Of a DNA stretch of 64,000 nt, positions 39,259 through 48,588 are shown piece by piece. This DNA is from DASYCK01 sp036500205 (GTDB lineage: Bacteria; Myxococcota_A; Polyangia; Fen-1088), in NCBI GenBank assembly GCA_036500205.1, contig DASYCK010000167.1, positions 1 to 64,000 of the forward strand, written 5' to 3'. A model generated the notes under the pieces. That model searched no databases and was not told the origin of the DNA. It saw only the letters and a list, made by a program, of their open reading frames with translations. Position 1 is the first letter of the stretch, and each line of letters opens with the position of its first letter. The position numbers and the translations under genes are program-made.

Positions 39259-40746
39259 ATGGAAATCAAGCAACACCTCAAGCTTTCCCAGACGCTGGTG
39301 ATGACACCCCAGCTGCAGCAGGCCATCAAGCTGCTGCAGCTGTCGCGCATGGAACTTGCCGACGTCGTTCGCGAGGAGATCCTCGAGAACCCCGTCCTGG
39401 AAGACGTCGGCGAGATCGGTTCCGAAGGGGCGAAGGCCGAAGCCGCCTCGATTGAAGCGGCGAGTGGCGCGGAGCGGGTCGGCGAGACCGAGCTCCCCGT
39501 ACCCGCCCTGGCATCCGACGCGGCGCCGTCGACCGCCGAGGTGAAGGCGGACACCAGCGCCGGCGAAGCGGTGGCCGAGTTCGACTGGGAGACGTACCTC
39601 GAGAGCCAGTCCAACGCGGCGCCGATGCCGTCTTACAAGTCGAACAACGAGGAGTTGCCCTCGATCGAGTCGACCTTGACCCGGGGCGCCTCGCTGGCCG
39701 ATCACCTGGAGTGGCAGCTGAAGCTCGGTCACTTCACGCGAGAAGAGGACGGAATCGGGATGCTGATCATCGGCAACCTGACGCCTGACGGCTATCTCGA
39801 GGAGCCGCTCGCCGATCTGGCCGAGGAGGCCGACGTTTCGCTGGAGCTGGCCGAGGGCGTGATCAAGCGCGTCCAGGAGTTCGATCCGATCGGCGTCGCG
39901 GCGCGCTCGCTGAAGGAATGTCTGCTGATCCAGGCGCGCCACTTCGGCGTCGACGACGATGTGCTGGTCGGCGTGATCGAACGACATCTGTCGAACCTGG
40001 AGAAGAAGAACTTCGCCGCCATCGCCAAGGACCTGAATCAGCCGGTCGAGGAGATCTACGAGGCGGCCAAGGTCATCCGCGACTTCGATCCGAAGCCGGG
40101 GCGGCAGTACACCTCCGACGAGCCGACGTACATCACGCCCGATGTGTTCATCCACAAGGTGGGTGACAAGTACTTCGTGGTGGCCAACGACGACGGCCTG
40201 CCCAAGCTGAAGATCAGCGACTTCTACCGGACGGCCCTGGCGGGGGGGGCGAAGGCGCGCGAGTACGTCCAGGAGAAGCTGCGCAGCGCCCAGTGGCTGA
40301 TCCGGTCCATCCAGCAGCGCCAGCGGACCATCACGCGCGTGACCGAGTCGATCCTGAAGTTCCAGCGCGAGTTCTTCGACAAGGGGACCGCATATCTGAA
40401 GCCGCTCATCCTGCGCGACGTGGCCGATGACATCGGCATGCACGAATCGACGGTGTCCCGGGTCACCACGAACAAGTACGTGCACACCCCGCAGGGCATC
40501 TTCGAGCTGAAGTATTTCTTCAATTCCGGAATCTCCCGCACCGACGGCGACGATCTGGCGTCCGAGGCGGTGAAGCTGAAGATCAAGCAGATCGTCGCGC
40601 AGGAGAGCCCGGACAACCCCCACTCCGATCAGCGCATCGTCGAGCTGCTCCGCGATCAGAACATCGAGATCGCTCGCCGCACCGTCGCCAAGTACCGCGA
40701 ACAGCTCCGCATCCTCTCCAGCGGCAAGCGGCGCCAGGTCTACTGA
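39259..40746 (+). CDS. rpoN: RNA polymerase sigma-54 factor RpoN
   Basis: The 495-residue protein has region I (LSQTLVMTPQLQQAIKLLQL), an acidic region II, the core-binding region III (LADHLEWQLKLGHFTREEDG and on), the helix-turn-helix (HESTVSRVTTNKYVHTPQG, GIFELKYFF) and the RpoN box ARRTVAKYRE at residues 472-481, which reads the -24 element. Sigma-54 directs transcription that needs AAA+ activators; myxobacteria have many of these. It leads the hpf-ptsN-hprK-rapZ-PTS genes, the classical context of rpoN in proteobacteria. Confidence 0.96.
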   Translation: MEIKQHLKLSQTLVMTPQLQQAIKLLQLSRMELADVVREEILENPVLEDVGEIGSEGAKAEAASIEAASGAERVGETELPVPALASDAAPSTAEVKADTSAGEAVAEFDWETYLESQSNAAPMPSYKSNNEELPSIESTLTRGASLADHLEWQLKLGHFTREEDGIGMLIIGNLTPDGYLEEPLADLAEEADVSLELAEGVIKRVQEFDPIGVAARSLKECLLIQARHFGVDDDVLVGVIERHLSNLEKKNFAAIAKDLNQPVEEIYEAAKVIRDFDPKPGRQYTSDEPTYITPDVFIHKVGDKYFVVANDDGLPKLKISDFYRTALAGGAKAREYVQEKLRSAQWLIRSIQQRQRTITRVTESILKFQREFFDKGTAYLKPLILRDVADDIGMHESTVSRVTTNKYVHTPQGIFELKYFFNSGISRTDGDDLASEAVKLKIKQIVAQESPDNPHSDQRIVELLRDQNIEIARRTVAKYREQLRILSSGKRRQVY

Positions 40747-40759
40747 AGCCGGCCCCCGT

Positions 40760-40793
40760 CTTCGCCGCGCTCGGCGCTAGCGCGGCGGCGAAG
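40760..40793 (+). terminator. GC-rich hairpin after rpoN
   Basis: CTTCGCCGC (40760-40768) pairs perfectly with GCGGCGAAG (40785-40793); the loop itself contains the palindrome GCGCTAGCGC. It lies 14 nt after the rpoN stop. There is no T-tract, so termination is uncertain; it may only protect or separate the rpoN message from hpf. Confidence 0.35.
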
Positions 40794-40815
40794 AAGATCT
40801 ATTTGAGGGGAAACG

Positions 40816-40944
40816 ATGAAGTCTCGAGCGGTGGGCGCCGAACATCGGGAGGAGGTTCGCTGTGGCCAGGCTGGCTTTGTCGAGGCAAGATCGTGTAGAA
40901 GCGGCCTCGTTCGGGACCGAAACGTTCCTCTAGCAAGGACTTAG
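40816..40944 (+). CDS. Possible 42-codon leader ORF before hpf
   Basis: An ATG at 40816 with GAGGGG 6 nt upstream opens a 42-codon frame (begins MKSRAVGAEHREEVRCG) that stops with TAG at 40942-40944, 2 nt before the hpf ATG. The start site is better than that of hpf itself. The peptide is Arg-rich with two Cys and matches no family I know. It may be a translated leader that couples to hpf, or chance. Confidence 0.3.
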   Translation: MKSRAVGAEHREEVRCGQAGFVEARSCRSGLVRDRNVPLART

Positions 40945-40946
40945 GC

Positions 40947-41567
40947 ATGCAGCTATCGACCACGTTCCGTCACATGGACGCTTCCCAAGCGGTCCGTGAA
41001 TATTCCGAAGAGAAGCTGGAGAAGATCCGCAAGTACTTCCACAAGGAGCCCATCGCGGCCCACGCGGTGTTCTCGGTCGAGCGCGGCTTCAATCACGTCG
41101 CCGACATCAACATCACCTTGCCGAGCGGCCTGGTGATAAACGCCAAGGAGACGACCGAGGACATGTACTCGTCGATCGACCTGGCGGTGGCGCGCATCGA
41201 GCGCCAGGTGCGCAAGTGGAAGGAAAAGATCCGCGATCACAAGCCGCACGACACGCAGATCTCGCTGCGCGAGCGCGTGATCTCGGCCGACACCTTCGAG
41301 CCGCTGCCGGGCTCGCCGCTGGAGGCCCAGCAGGGACCCCGCTCGGCGCCCAGCGCGCCGACGGCGCCCGCGTTCAACGTCGTCACCGAGGAGACGTTCA
41401 CGGTCCGCACCATGAAGGTGCACGACGCGGTCATGCAGCTGAACCTGCTGGGCAGTCAGTTCTTCGTATTCTCGGACGTCGACTCGCACGGCATCTCCGT
41501 CGTCTACCGGCGCGGGGATGGGAATTACGGCCTCATCCTGACCGGGCGTTCCTCCTCCGCGACCTGA
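40947..41567 (+). CDS. hpf: Ribosome hibernation-promoting factor, long form
   Basis: The 206-residue protein has the N-terminal S30AE domain that binds the decoding centre (MQLSTTFRHMDASQAVREYS, then KLEKIRKYFHKEPIAAHAVF, and INAKETTEDMYSSIDLAVAR), a variable linker, and the C-terminal dimerisation domain (TVRTMKVHDAVMQLNLLGSQ, FFVFSDVDSHGISVVYRRGD). Long HPF links two 70S ribosomes into inactive 100S dimers in stationary phase. Its place between rpoN and ptsN is conserved in proteobacteria. Confidence 0.94.
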   Translation: MQLSTTFRHMDASQAVREYSEEKLEKIRKYFHKEPIAAHAVFSVERGFNHVADINITLPSGLVINAKETTEDMYSSIDLAVARIERQVRKWKEKIRDHKPHDTQISLRERVISADTFEPLPGSPLEAQQGPRSAPSAPTAPAFNVVTEETFTVRTMKVHDAVMQLNLLGSQFFVFSDVDSHGISVVYRRGDGNYGLILTGRSSSAT

Positions 41568-41585
41568 GGTCCGGGGAATACGCCC

Positions 41586-42047
41586 ATGAAGGTGACGGAT
41601 TTCCTGGCGGCCGACATGATCGTGTCCGACCTGCGATCGGACACGAAGGCCGGCGTGCTGGGCGAGCTGGCGTCTCATCTGGCCGAACGGATGGTCGGCG
41701 TCGATGGCGCCGTGCTGAAGAAGGTGCTGGAGGAGCGCGAGCTGCTGGCATCGACCGCCATCGGCGACGGCATCGCCATCCCCCACGGCAAGCTCGACGC
41801 CGTGGGGCGGCTGGTGGGGACCTTGGGACGCGCCCGCGAGGGGATCGAGTTCGAGTCGATCGACGGCAAGCCGACGCACCTGGTATTCATGCTGGTTGCG
41901 CCGGCCAGCTCCACGGGCGTGCACCTGAAGGCGCTGGCCAGGCTTTCGCGGCTGTTCCGGGACGCCGATTTCCGGGCGCGCCTGATGGCGGCGCCCGATG
42001 CCCAGTCGATGTACCAAGTGATCGTCGACGAAGACGCGAAGTACTGA
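41586..42047 (+). CDS. ptsN: Nitrogen-type PTS EIIA protein (PtsN)
   Basis: A 153-residue EIIA-Ntr/fructose-type domain. The phosphorylated His is His67 in GIAIPHGKLD. Other family features are TAIGDGIAIPHG, EFESIDGKPTHLVFMLVAP, and the closing HLKALARLSRLFRDADFRAR. It has no EIIB or EIIC part, so it is a regulatory phospho-acceptor. It begins 18 nt after hpf, as in the E. coli rpoN operon, and is probably phosphorylated by the HPr encoded 2.4 kb downstream. Confidence 0.92.
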   Translation: MKVTDFLAADMIVSDLRSDTKAGVLGELASHLAERMVGVDGAVLKKVLEERELLASTAIGDGIAIPHGKLDAVGRLVGTLGRAREGIEFESIDGKPTHLVFMLVAPASSTGVHLKALARLSRLFRDADFRARLMAAPDAQSMYQVIVDEDAKY

Positions 42048-42078
42048 CCAGGCCCGGTCGCGCTATGCTCCTGCCTCG

Positions 42079-43056
42079 ATGACATCGGGTGGGAATGTTC
42101 CTCAGTTGACGGTCCGCTCGCTGCTCGACGAACGCTCGGGCTTGCGGCTGGTGTTGCTGGCCGGAGAGGCGGGCCTGTCGCGCCGGATCGCCATCGCGCG
42201 CATCCAGAAGCCCGGTCTGGCCCTGGCCGGCTTCGTGAAGCAGGTCCACCCTGAACGGGTGCAGGTGCTGGGGGCGACCGAGATCTCGTACCTGGCCAGC
42301 ATGGCGGAGAGCGACGCGAAGCGGTCAGTCGACGGCTTCGTGGGGCTCAATCCCGCCTGCATCGTGGTCACGAAGGGGCTGGAGGTCCCGCGGATCCTCA
42401 TCGAGGCGTGCGATCAGATCGGGGTGCCGCTGCTGCGCACGCCGCTGGTGTCGTCGGTGGCCATCGACGCGCTCCAGAACCACCTCGAGCACGAGCTGGC
42501 GCCCACCGTCAGCATCCACGCGGTGCTGATGGACGTCCTGGGCGTCGGGATCTTGTTGCTGGGGAAGAGCGGCATCGGCAAGTCCGAAGCGGCGCTGGAT
42601 CTCATCATGCGCGGGCACCGGCTGGTGGCCGACGACCTGGTCGAGGTGCGACGCACCTCGGGAGACATCCTGGTGGGCTGGGCGTCCGAGCTCATCAAGC
42701 ACCACATGGAGGTGCGCGGCCTCGGCATCATCAACATCAAGGACATGTTCGGCGTGGCCGCCGTGCGCGACGACAAGAAGATCGAGCTGGTCATCGAGCT
42801 GGTGCGCTGGGATCAGGCCGAGGCGCACGACCGCCTGGGGCTCGACGAGATGGTGTATCCCATCCTCGACGTGCCGGCCCCGCTGCTGCGCATTCCGGTC
42901 AGCCCCGGGCGAAACGTCAGCTCGCTGATCGAGGTGGCGGCGCGCAATCGGCTGTTGCAGGTGCGCGGCCATCATTCGGCGCGCGAGTTCCAGGAGCGGC
43001 TCGATCGGGCGCTGGCCGACGCGCGCGATCATCGCTGGCGAGACGACGTCGAATGA
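42079..43056 (+). CDS. hprK: HPr kinase/phosphorylase
   Basis: A full-length (325-residue) HprK with N-terminal DRTGG-like domain (TVRSLLDERSGLRLVLLAGE) and the catalytic domain: conserved His147 in VSIHAVLMDVLGVGILL, Walker A GKSGIGKS (162-169), ADDLVEVRR and the signature segment MEVRGLGIINIKDMFG. It phosphorylates and dephosphorylates HPr on the regulatory Ser. The HPr encoded here keeps the target Ser (Ser47), so the pair should be active. It lies between ptsN and rapZ. Confidence 0.94.
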   Translation: MTSGGNVPQLTVRSLLDERSGLRLVLLAGEAGLSRRIAIARIQKPGLALAGFVKQVHPERVQVLGATEISYLASMAESDAKRSVDGFVGLNPACIVVTKGLEVPRILIEACDQIGVPLLRTPLVSSVAIDALQNHLEHELAPTVSIHAVLMDVLGVGILLLGKSGIGKSEAALDLIMRGHRLVADDLVEVRRTSGDILVGWASELIKHHMEVRGLGIINIKDMFGVAAVRDDKKIELVIELVRWDQAEAHDRLGLDEMVYPILDVPAPLLRIPVSPGRNVSSLIEVAARNRLLQVRGHHSAREFQERLDRALADARDHRWRDDVE

Positions 43057-43072
43057 CGAACGGGGATCGTCC

Positions 43073-43918
43073 GTGCGGTTGGTGATCGTCACCGGCGTCT
43101 CCGGCGCTGGCAAGTCGACGGCGCTGCGGGCGCTGGAAGATCTCGACTATTACTGCGTCGACAACCTGCCGTTGCCGCTGGTGCCCAAGTTCGTCGAGCT
43201 GCTGGCGACGCGCAACGAGGTGGGGCGGGCGGCGCTGGGCATCGACGCGCGCTCGGGCGACTTCCTGTCCGACTGCGCCCCCATCTTCGCCGGCATCCGC
43301 GAGGCCGGACACGACCTGGAGATCATCTTCCTCGACGCCGCCGATGACACGTTGATCCGGCGCTTCTCCGAGACGCGCCGCCGCCATCCGCTGTCCCACC
43401 GTGACATCCGGTCCGCCGTCCTGGCCGAACGGGCCCAGCTCGCCCCGATGCGGCAGGAGGCGAGCGACGTCATCGACACGAACGGCCTCACCGTCCACGC
43501 CCTGCGGGACGTCATCCAGGAGCGGTTCGGACGCAAGGGTGATCGCCTGTCGGCGACCTTGCTGTCGTTCGGCTTCAAGTACGGGCTCCCCTCCGAGGCC
43601 GACATCGTGCTCGACGTGCGCTTTCTCCCCAACCCGTTCTTCGTGCCCGAGCTGGCGCCGCAGTCGGGCGAGGACGAGCCGGTCCGCCGCTGGGTGCTGG
43701 AGCAAGCCGAGGCGAAGTCCTTCCTCGACAAGGCGGAGGATCTGCTGCGCCTGTCGCTGCGCGGCTTCGAGAAGGAGGGGAAGGCCTATGCCACGCTGGC
43801 CGTCGGATGCACGGGGGGGCGCCACCGCTCCGTGGCCCTGGTGCGGGAGCTGGCGGCGCGGCTGGGGGGGGACCTCCCCCTGTCGGTACGGCACCGTGAT
43901 CTGGGGCGGAACATCTGA
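43073..43918 (+). CDS. rapZ: RNase adapter / nucleotide-binding protein RapZ
   Basis: The 281-residue protein has the N-terminal P-loop (GVSGAGKST, residues 8-16), CVDNLPLPLV, and the conserved C-terminal domain ending with AVGCTGGRHRSVALVRELAA. E. coli RapZ guides the GlmZ small RNA to RNase E and senses glucosamine 6-phosphate; whether that holds here is unknown, but proximity to ptsN and rpoN is conserved. GTG start, 16 nt after hprK. Confidence 0.93.
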   Translation: MRLVIVTGVSGAGKSTALRALEDLDYYCVDNLPLPLVPKFVELLATRNEVGRAALGIDARSGDFLSDCAPIFAGIREAGHDLEIIFLDAADDTLIRRFSETRRRHPLSHRDIRSAVLAERAQLAPMRQEASDVIDTNGLTVHALRDVIQERFGRKGDRLSATLLSFGFKYGLPSEADIVLDVRFLPNPFFVPELAPQSGEDEPVRRWVLEQAEAKSFLDKAEDLLRLSLRGFEKEGKAYATLAVGCTGGRHRSVALVRELAARLGGDLPLSVRHRDLGRNI

Positions 43919-43973
43919 CGAACGCTTGCCGGGAACCGCTTGGATTGACGTAGAATGGGTGGGCGGAGTGAAC

Positions 43974-44426
43974 GTGATCCCACACCTGAACGCACCGAGG
44001 GTTGGACTGGTCGTGGTGACCCACGGCGACGCGGCCCGTGCGTTGCTGGAGGCGGTGGCGGGGATCCTGGGGCCGCTGCCCGCCGCCGTGCCGGTGTGCG
44101 TGTCGATGGAAGAAAACTTCGATGGCACCCTGGAGCTGGTGGGCGGGGCGTGCGACAAGGCCGACACCGGGGCAGGCGTGGTCATCCTCGTCGATCTGCA
44201 GGGGTCGTCGCCTTACCAGGCCTGCATGGCGATGCTCGACGGCAGCCGCGCCGCCGAGGTGGTCTGCGGCGTCAATCTGCCCATGTTGTTGAAGCTGGCG
44301 ACGATTGATCGCCGCGAGCTGCGCCCGGTGGAGACAGCGCAGCTGCTGCGCGACGTGGGGCGTCGCTCCATCCGCCTGGGCTCGGAGCTGACGGGAAAAG
44401 TAACGGTCGAGGAGACGAATCGATGA
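43974..44426 (+). CDS. Mannose-type PTS EIIA protein, orphan
   Basis: A 150-residue EIIA of the mannose family. The phospho-His is His17 in GLVVVTHGDAARALLEAV; VVILVDLQGSSPYQACMAML and VVCGVNLPMLLKLATIDRRE are the other family motifs (the DxxGGSP and GxNLPML segments). GTG at 43974 with GGCGGAG 5 nt upstream is preferred over GTG at 43968. No EIIB, EIIC or EIID gene is present, so a regulatory role is inferred. It overlaps the HPr gene by 4 nt. Confidence 0.9.
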   Translation: MIPHLNAPRVGLVVVTHGDAARALLEAVAGILGPLPAAVPVCVSMEENFDGTLELVGGACDKADTGAGVVILVDLQGSSPYQACMAMLDGSRAAEVVCGVNLPMLLKLATIDRRELRPVETAQLLRDVGRRSIRLGSELTGKVTVEETNR

Positions 44427-44701
44427 CGGTCGAAAGCACGGTCAAGGTCAAGAACCGCCTGGGCATGCACGCGCGCGCCGCGGTGAAGTTCGTGCAGCTG
44501 GCGAACAAGTACCGCTCCGAGATCAAGGTGATCAAGGACGACACCGAAGCCAACGGGAAGAGCATCATGGGCCTTTTGACCCTGGTGGCAGCCCACGGGG
44601 TCACGATGCGCGTCGTCTGCGAGGGGGAGGACGCCGAGCCGGCGCTGGCCGCGCTGGTCGAGCTCGTCGGAACGGGATTTGGCGAAGGGGTCGACCCTTG
44701 A
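44423..44701 (+). CDS. ptsH: Phosphocarrier protein HPr
   Basis: The 92-residue HPr takes a phosphate from EI on His16 (RLGMHARAA) and gives it to EIIA proteins. Ser47 in GKSIMGLLTLVAAHG is the regulatory site of HprK. All elements of the open-faced beta-sandwich are present. It starts in an ATGA overlap with the EIIA-Man gene, so the two are translated together. Confidence 0.94.
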   Translation: MTVESTVKVKNRLGMHARAAVKFVQLANKYRSEIKVIKDDTEANGKSIMGLLTLVAAHGVTMRVVCEGEDAEPALAALVELVGTGFGEGVDP

Positions 44702-44758
44702 TCGAGATGCGGAGCTCGGCCTGATGGGGGAGCTCGTCTCCAGGACGGAGCGCGCCTG

Positions 44759-46531
44759 ATGGAGCGCCTTGCGGGAGTGGGCGCGTCGCCCGGCATCGCC
44801 ATCGGCAAGGGGCACGTCCTCGGCAGCCGGGTCGACGTGCACGAGCGCCGCATCGCGGTCGACGCGGTCGAGGCGGAGATCGCGCGCTTCGAGGTGGCGA
44901 TCCTGCACACCGACGCCCAGCTGGCCCGCATCCAGGACGAGATCGCCGCGCGCGAGCACGACGGCCAGCAGTACCGCATCCTGGAAGCCCACCGCATGAT
45001 GTTGCACGACGTGCATCTGGTCGAGGTGGCCCGGAAGATCATCCGCGACGACCAGACGGGCGCCGAATGGGCGGTGCGGCGGGCCCTCGATCAGATCCAG
45101 GCGGTGTTCGATCGCATCGAGGATCCTTACTTTCGCGATCGGCGCAGCGACGTGGCGGTGGTGGGCGAGCGCCTGCTCCGCAACCTGATGGGCATGGTCG
45201 AGTCGAATCCGGCCGACGTCCCGCGCGGCAGCGTCGTGCTGACCCACGACCTGGGGCCCGCCGACGCCGCGCAGCTGGGGCGCGCCGAGGTGGCCGGCTT
45301 CTGCACCGAGGGGGGGGGGCGGACCTCGCACACGGCGATCGTCTCGCGCGCCATGGGTTTGCCTTACGTGGTCGGGGTCGAGGGGCTCGACCACAAGACC
45401 TGGTCGGGGATGAACCTGGTCATCGACGGCACGCGGGGCGAGGTGATCCTCGAGCCCGATGACGCCACCTTGCAGGTCTACCGCGCCCGGGCCGATCGTC
45501 AGCTGGCGCGAGCCCACCGCCTGGGCGCGATGCGCGACGCCCCCGCCGAGACGCGCGACGGCGTGCGCATCGAGCTGGCCGCCAACGTCGAGCTGATGGA
45601 GGAGATCTCGCCGTCGGTCGAGCTGGGGGCGCAGGCGGTGGGGCTGTTTCGCACCGAGTTCCTGTACCTCGAGCGCACCGATCTCCCCACGGAGGAAGAG
45701 CAGTACGGGCACGCCGTCGCCGCCCTGAAGAGCGCGGGGGGGCAGACGATCACGTTCCGGACCCTCGATCTCGGTGGCGACAAGATGCCGCTGTCGGTGC
45801 GGATGCCGAGCGGGCAGAACCCGTCGCTGGGGCTGCGCTCGATCCGGTTTTCCTTCCACCGCCCCGACGTGTTCCGGACGCAGCTGCGGGCGCTGTTTCG
45901 CGCCGCCGCCGTCGGCCCGGTGAAGATCATGTTCCCGCTGATCTCGGGGGTCGCCGAGCTGCGCATGGCGCGCACCATCTGCCAGGAGGTGTGCGCCGAT
46001 CTGAGGCGCGAGGGGATCGTGCACAACCCAGACGTGCCCCTCGGCGTGATGGTCGAGACGCCCAGCGCCGCCATGATCTCCGATCTGCTGGCGCGCGAGT
46101 GCGAGTTCCTCAGCATCGGCACGAACGATCTCATCCAGTACTCGCTGGCCGCCGATCGCGAGAACGAGCACGTCGGTTACCTGTATCACCCGCTGCATCC
46201 GGCGATCATCCGGGCGCTGAAGCTGATCGTGACCGGCGCCGCCCAGACGAACCGCGACGTGCCGGTGGCGATGTGCGGCGACATGGCTGGCGATCCGATG
46301 CTGGTGCTGGTCCTGATGGGGCTGGGCCTGCGCCACCTCTCGATGGCGCCGCGACAGATCCCCCTGTTGAAGTCGATCATCCGCGCCTGCACCATGGCCG
46401 AGGCGGAGAAGCTGGCCACCCAGGCGCTGGCGCTGGCGACCGAGGGGGAGGTCGAGAACCTCGTCTACAACGTGATGTATGACCGTTTCGCGGCCGAGCT
46501 CGACGATGACGACGCCGACGAGCCGGGTTGA
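44759..46531 (+). CDS. ptsI: Phosphoenolpyruvate-protein phosphotransferase (Enzyme I)
   Basis: The 590-residue EI starts the phosphorelay with phosphoenolpyruvate. Active His191 lies in GGGRTSHTAIVSRAMGLPYV; the N-terminal HPr-binding domain (GVGASPGIAIGKGHVL) and the C-terminal PEP-binding barrel (VGLFRTEFLYLER, TFRTLDLGGDKMPL, GVMVETPSAAMISDLLA, LSIGTNDLIQYSLAADRENE) are complete. It is 57 nt after the HPr gene. No GAF domain is present, so it is the sugar-PTS type rather than EI-Ntr (PtsP). Confidence 0.95.
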   Translation: MERLAGVGASPGIAIGKGHVLGSRVDVHERRIAVDAVEAEIARFEVAILHTDAQLARIQDEIAAREHDGQQYRILEAHRMMLHDVHLVEVARKIIRDDQTGAEWAVRRALDQIQAVFDRIEDPYFRDRRSDVAVVGERLLRNLMGMVESNPADVPRGSVVLTHDLGPADAAQLGRAEVAGFCTEGGGRTSHTAIVSRAMGLPYVVGVEGLDHKTWSGMNLVIDGTRGEVILEPDDATLQVYRARADRQLARAHRLGAMRDAPAETRDGVRIELAANVELMEEISPSVELGAQAVGLFRTEFLYLERTDLPTEEEQYGHAVAALKSAGGQTITFRTLDLGGDKMPLSVRMPSGQNPSLGLRSIRFSFHRPDVFRTQLRALFRAAAVGPVKIMFPLISGVAELRMARTICQEVCADLRREGIVHNPDVPLGVMVETPSAAMISDLLARECEFLSIGTNDLIQYSLAADRENEHVGYLYHPLHPAIIRALKLIVTGAAQTNRDVPVAMCGDMAGDPMLVLVLMGLGLRHLSMAPRQIPLLKSIIRACTMAEAEKLATQALALATEGEVENLVYNVMYDRFAAELDDDDADEPG

Positions 46532-46978
46532 GTGTGTCGCCGACATGAGCGCCGCCGCCGCGGTGCGGGTCCGCCCGGCGTCGCGCGCCGATGTGCCGGC
46601 GCTACGGCGCTTGCGGGCGCAGGTGAACGCGCTGCACGCCCGGCTGCTTCCCGACTTCTTTCGCCTGGAGGAGGATGTGCCGGGGATGGTCGTGGAGCGG
46701 GATCCCTACGCGGAGATCCTGGTGGCCGAGGCCGAGCAGGAGATTCGTGGCTACATCGTCGTGAACGTCGTCGACACGCCGTCGGACCCGGCGATGACGA
46801 AGCGGCGGCGCGCGCATGTGGAGGTCATCGTGGTCGACGAGGCCTACCGTCGTTGCGGCATCGGGGCGCGTCTCATGAGGGACGCCGCCACCTGGGCCGG
46901 CGGTCGCGGCGCCGTGGAGACCGTGTTGACGGTCTGGACCGACAACCGCGAGGCCGAGGGGTTCTACCGGGCGCTCGG

Positions 46979-48544
<1,566 letters not shown>

Positions 48545-48588
48545 AAAGGGGCCCTACTATACGGGATAACTCCGCCCCAGGCCGGTTT

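Noticed and set aside
40860..40895. Sigma-54-like TGG...GC pattern before hpf (TGGCCAGGCTGGCTTTGT)
   Set aside because: The GG-to-GC spacing does not fit the -24/-12 rule and the TTGC part is absent.
43926..43956. TTGCCG and TAGAAT as a promoter before the EIIA-Man gene
   Set aside because: The spacer is 19 nt and the -35 match is weak; the gene lies inside a tightly packed same-strand series, so an extra promoter is not supported.
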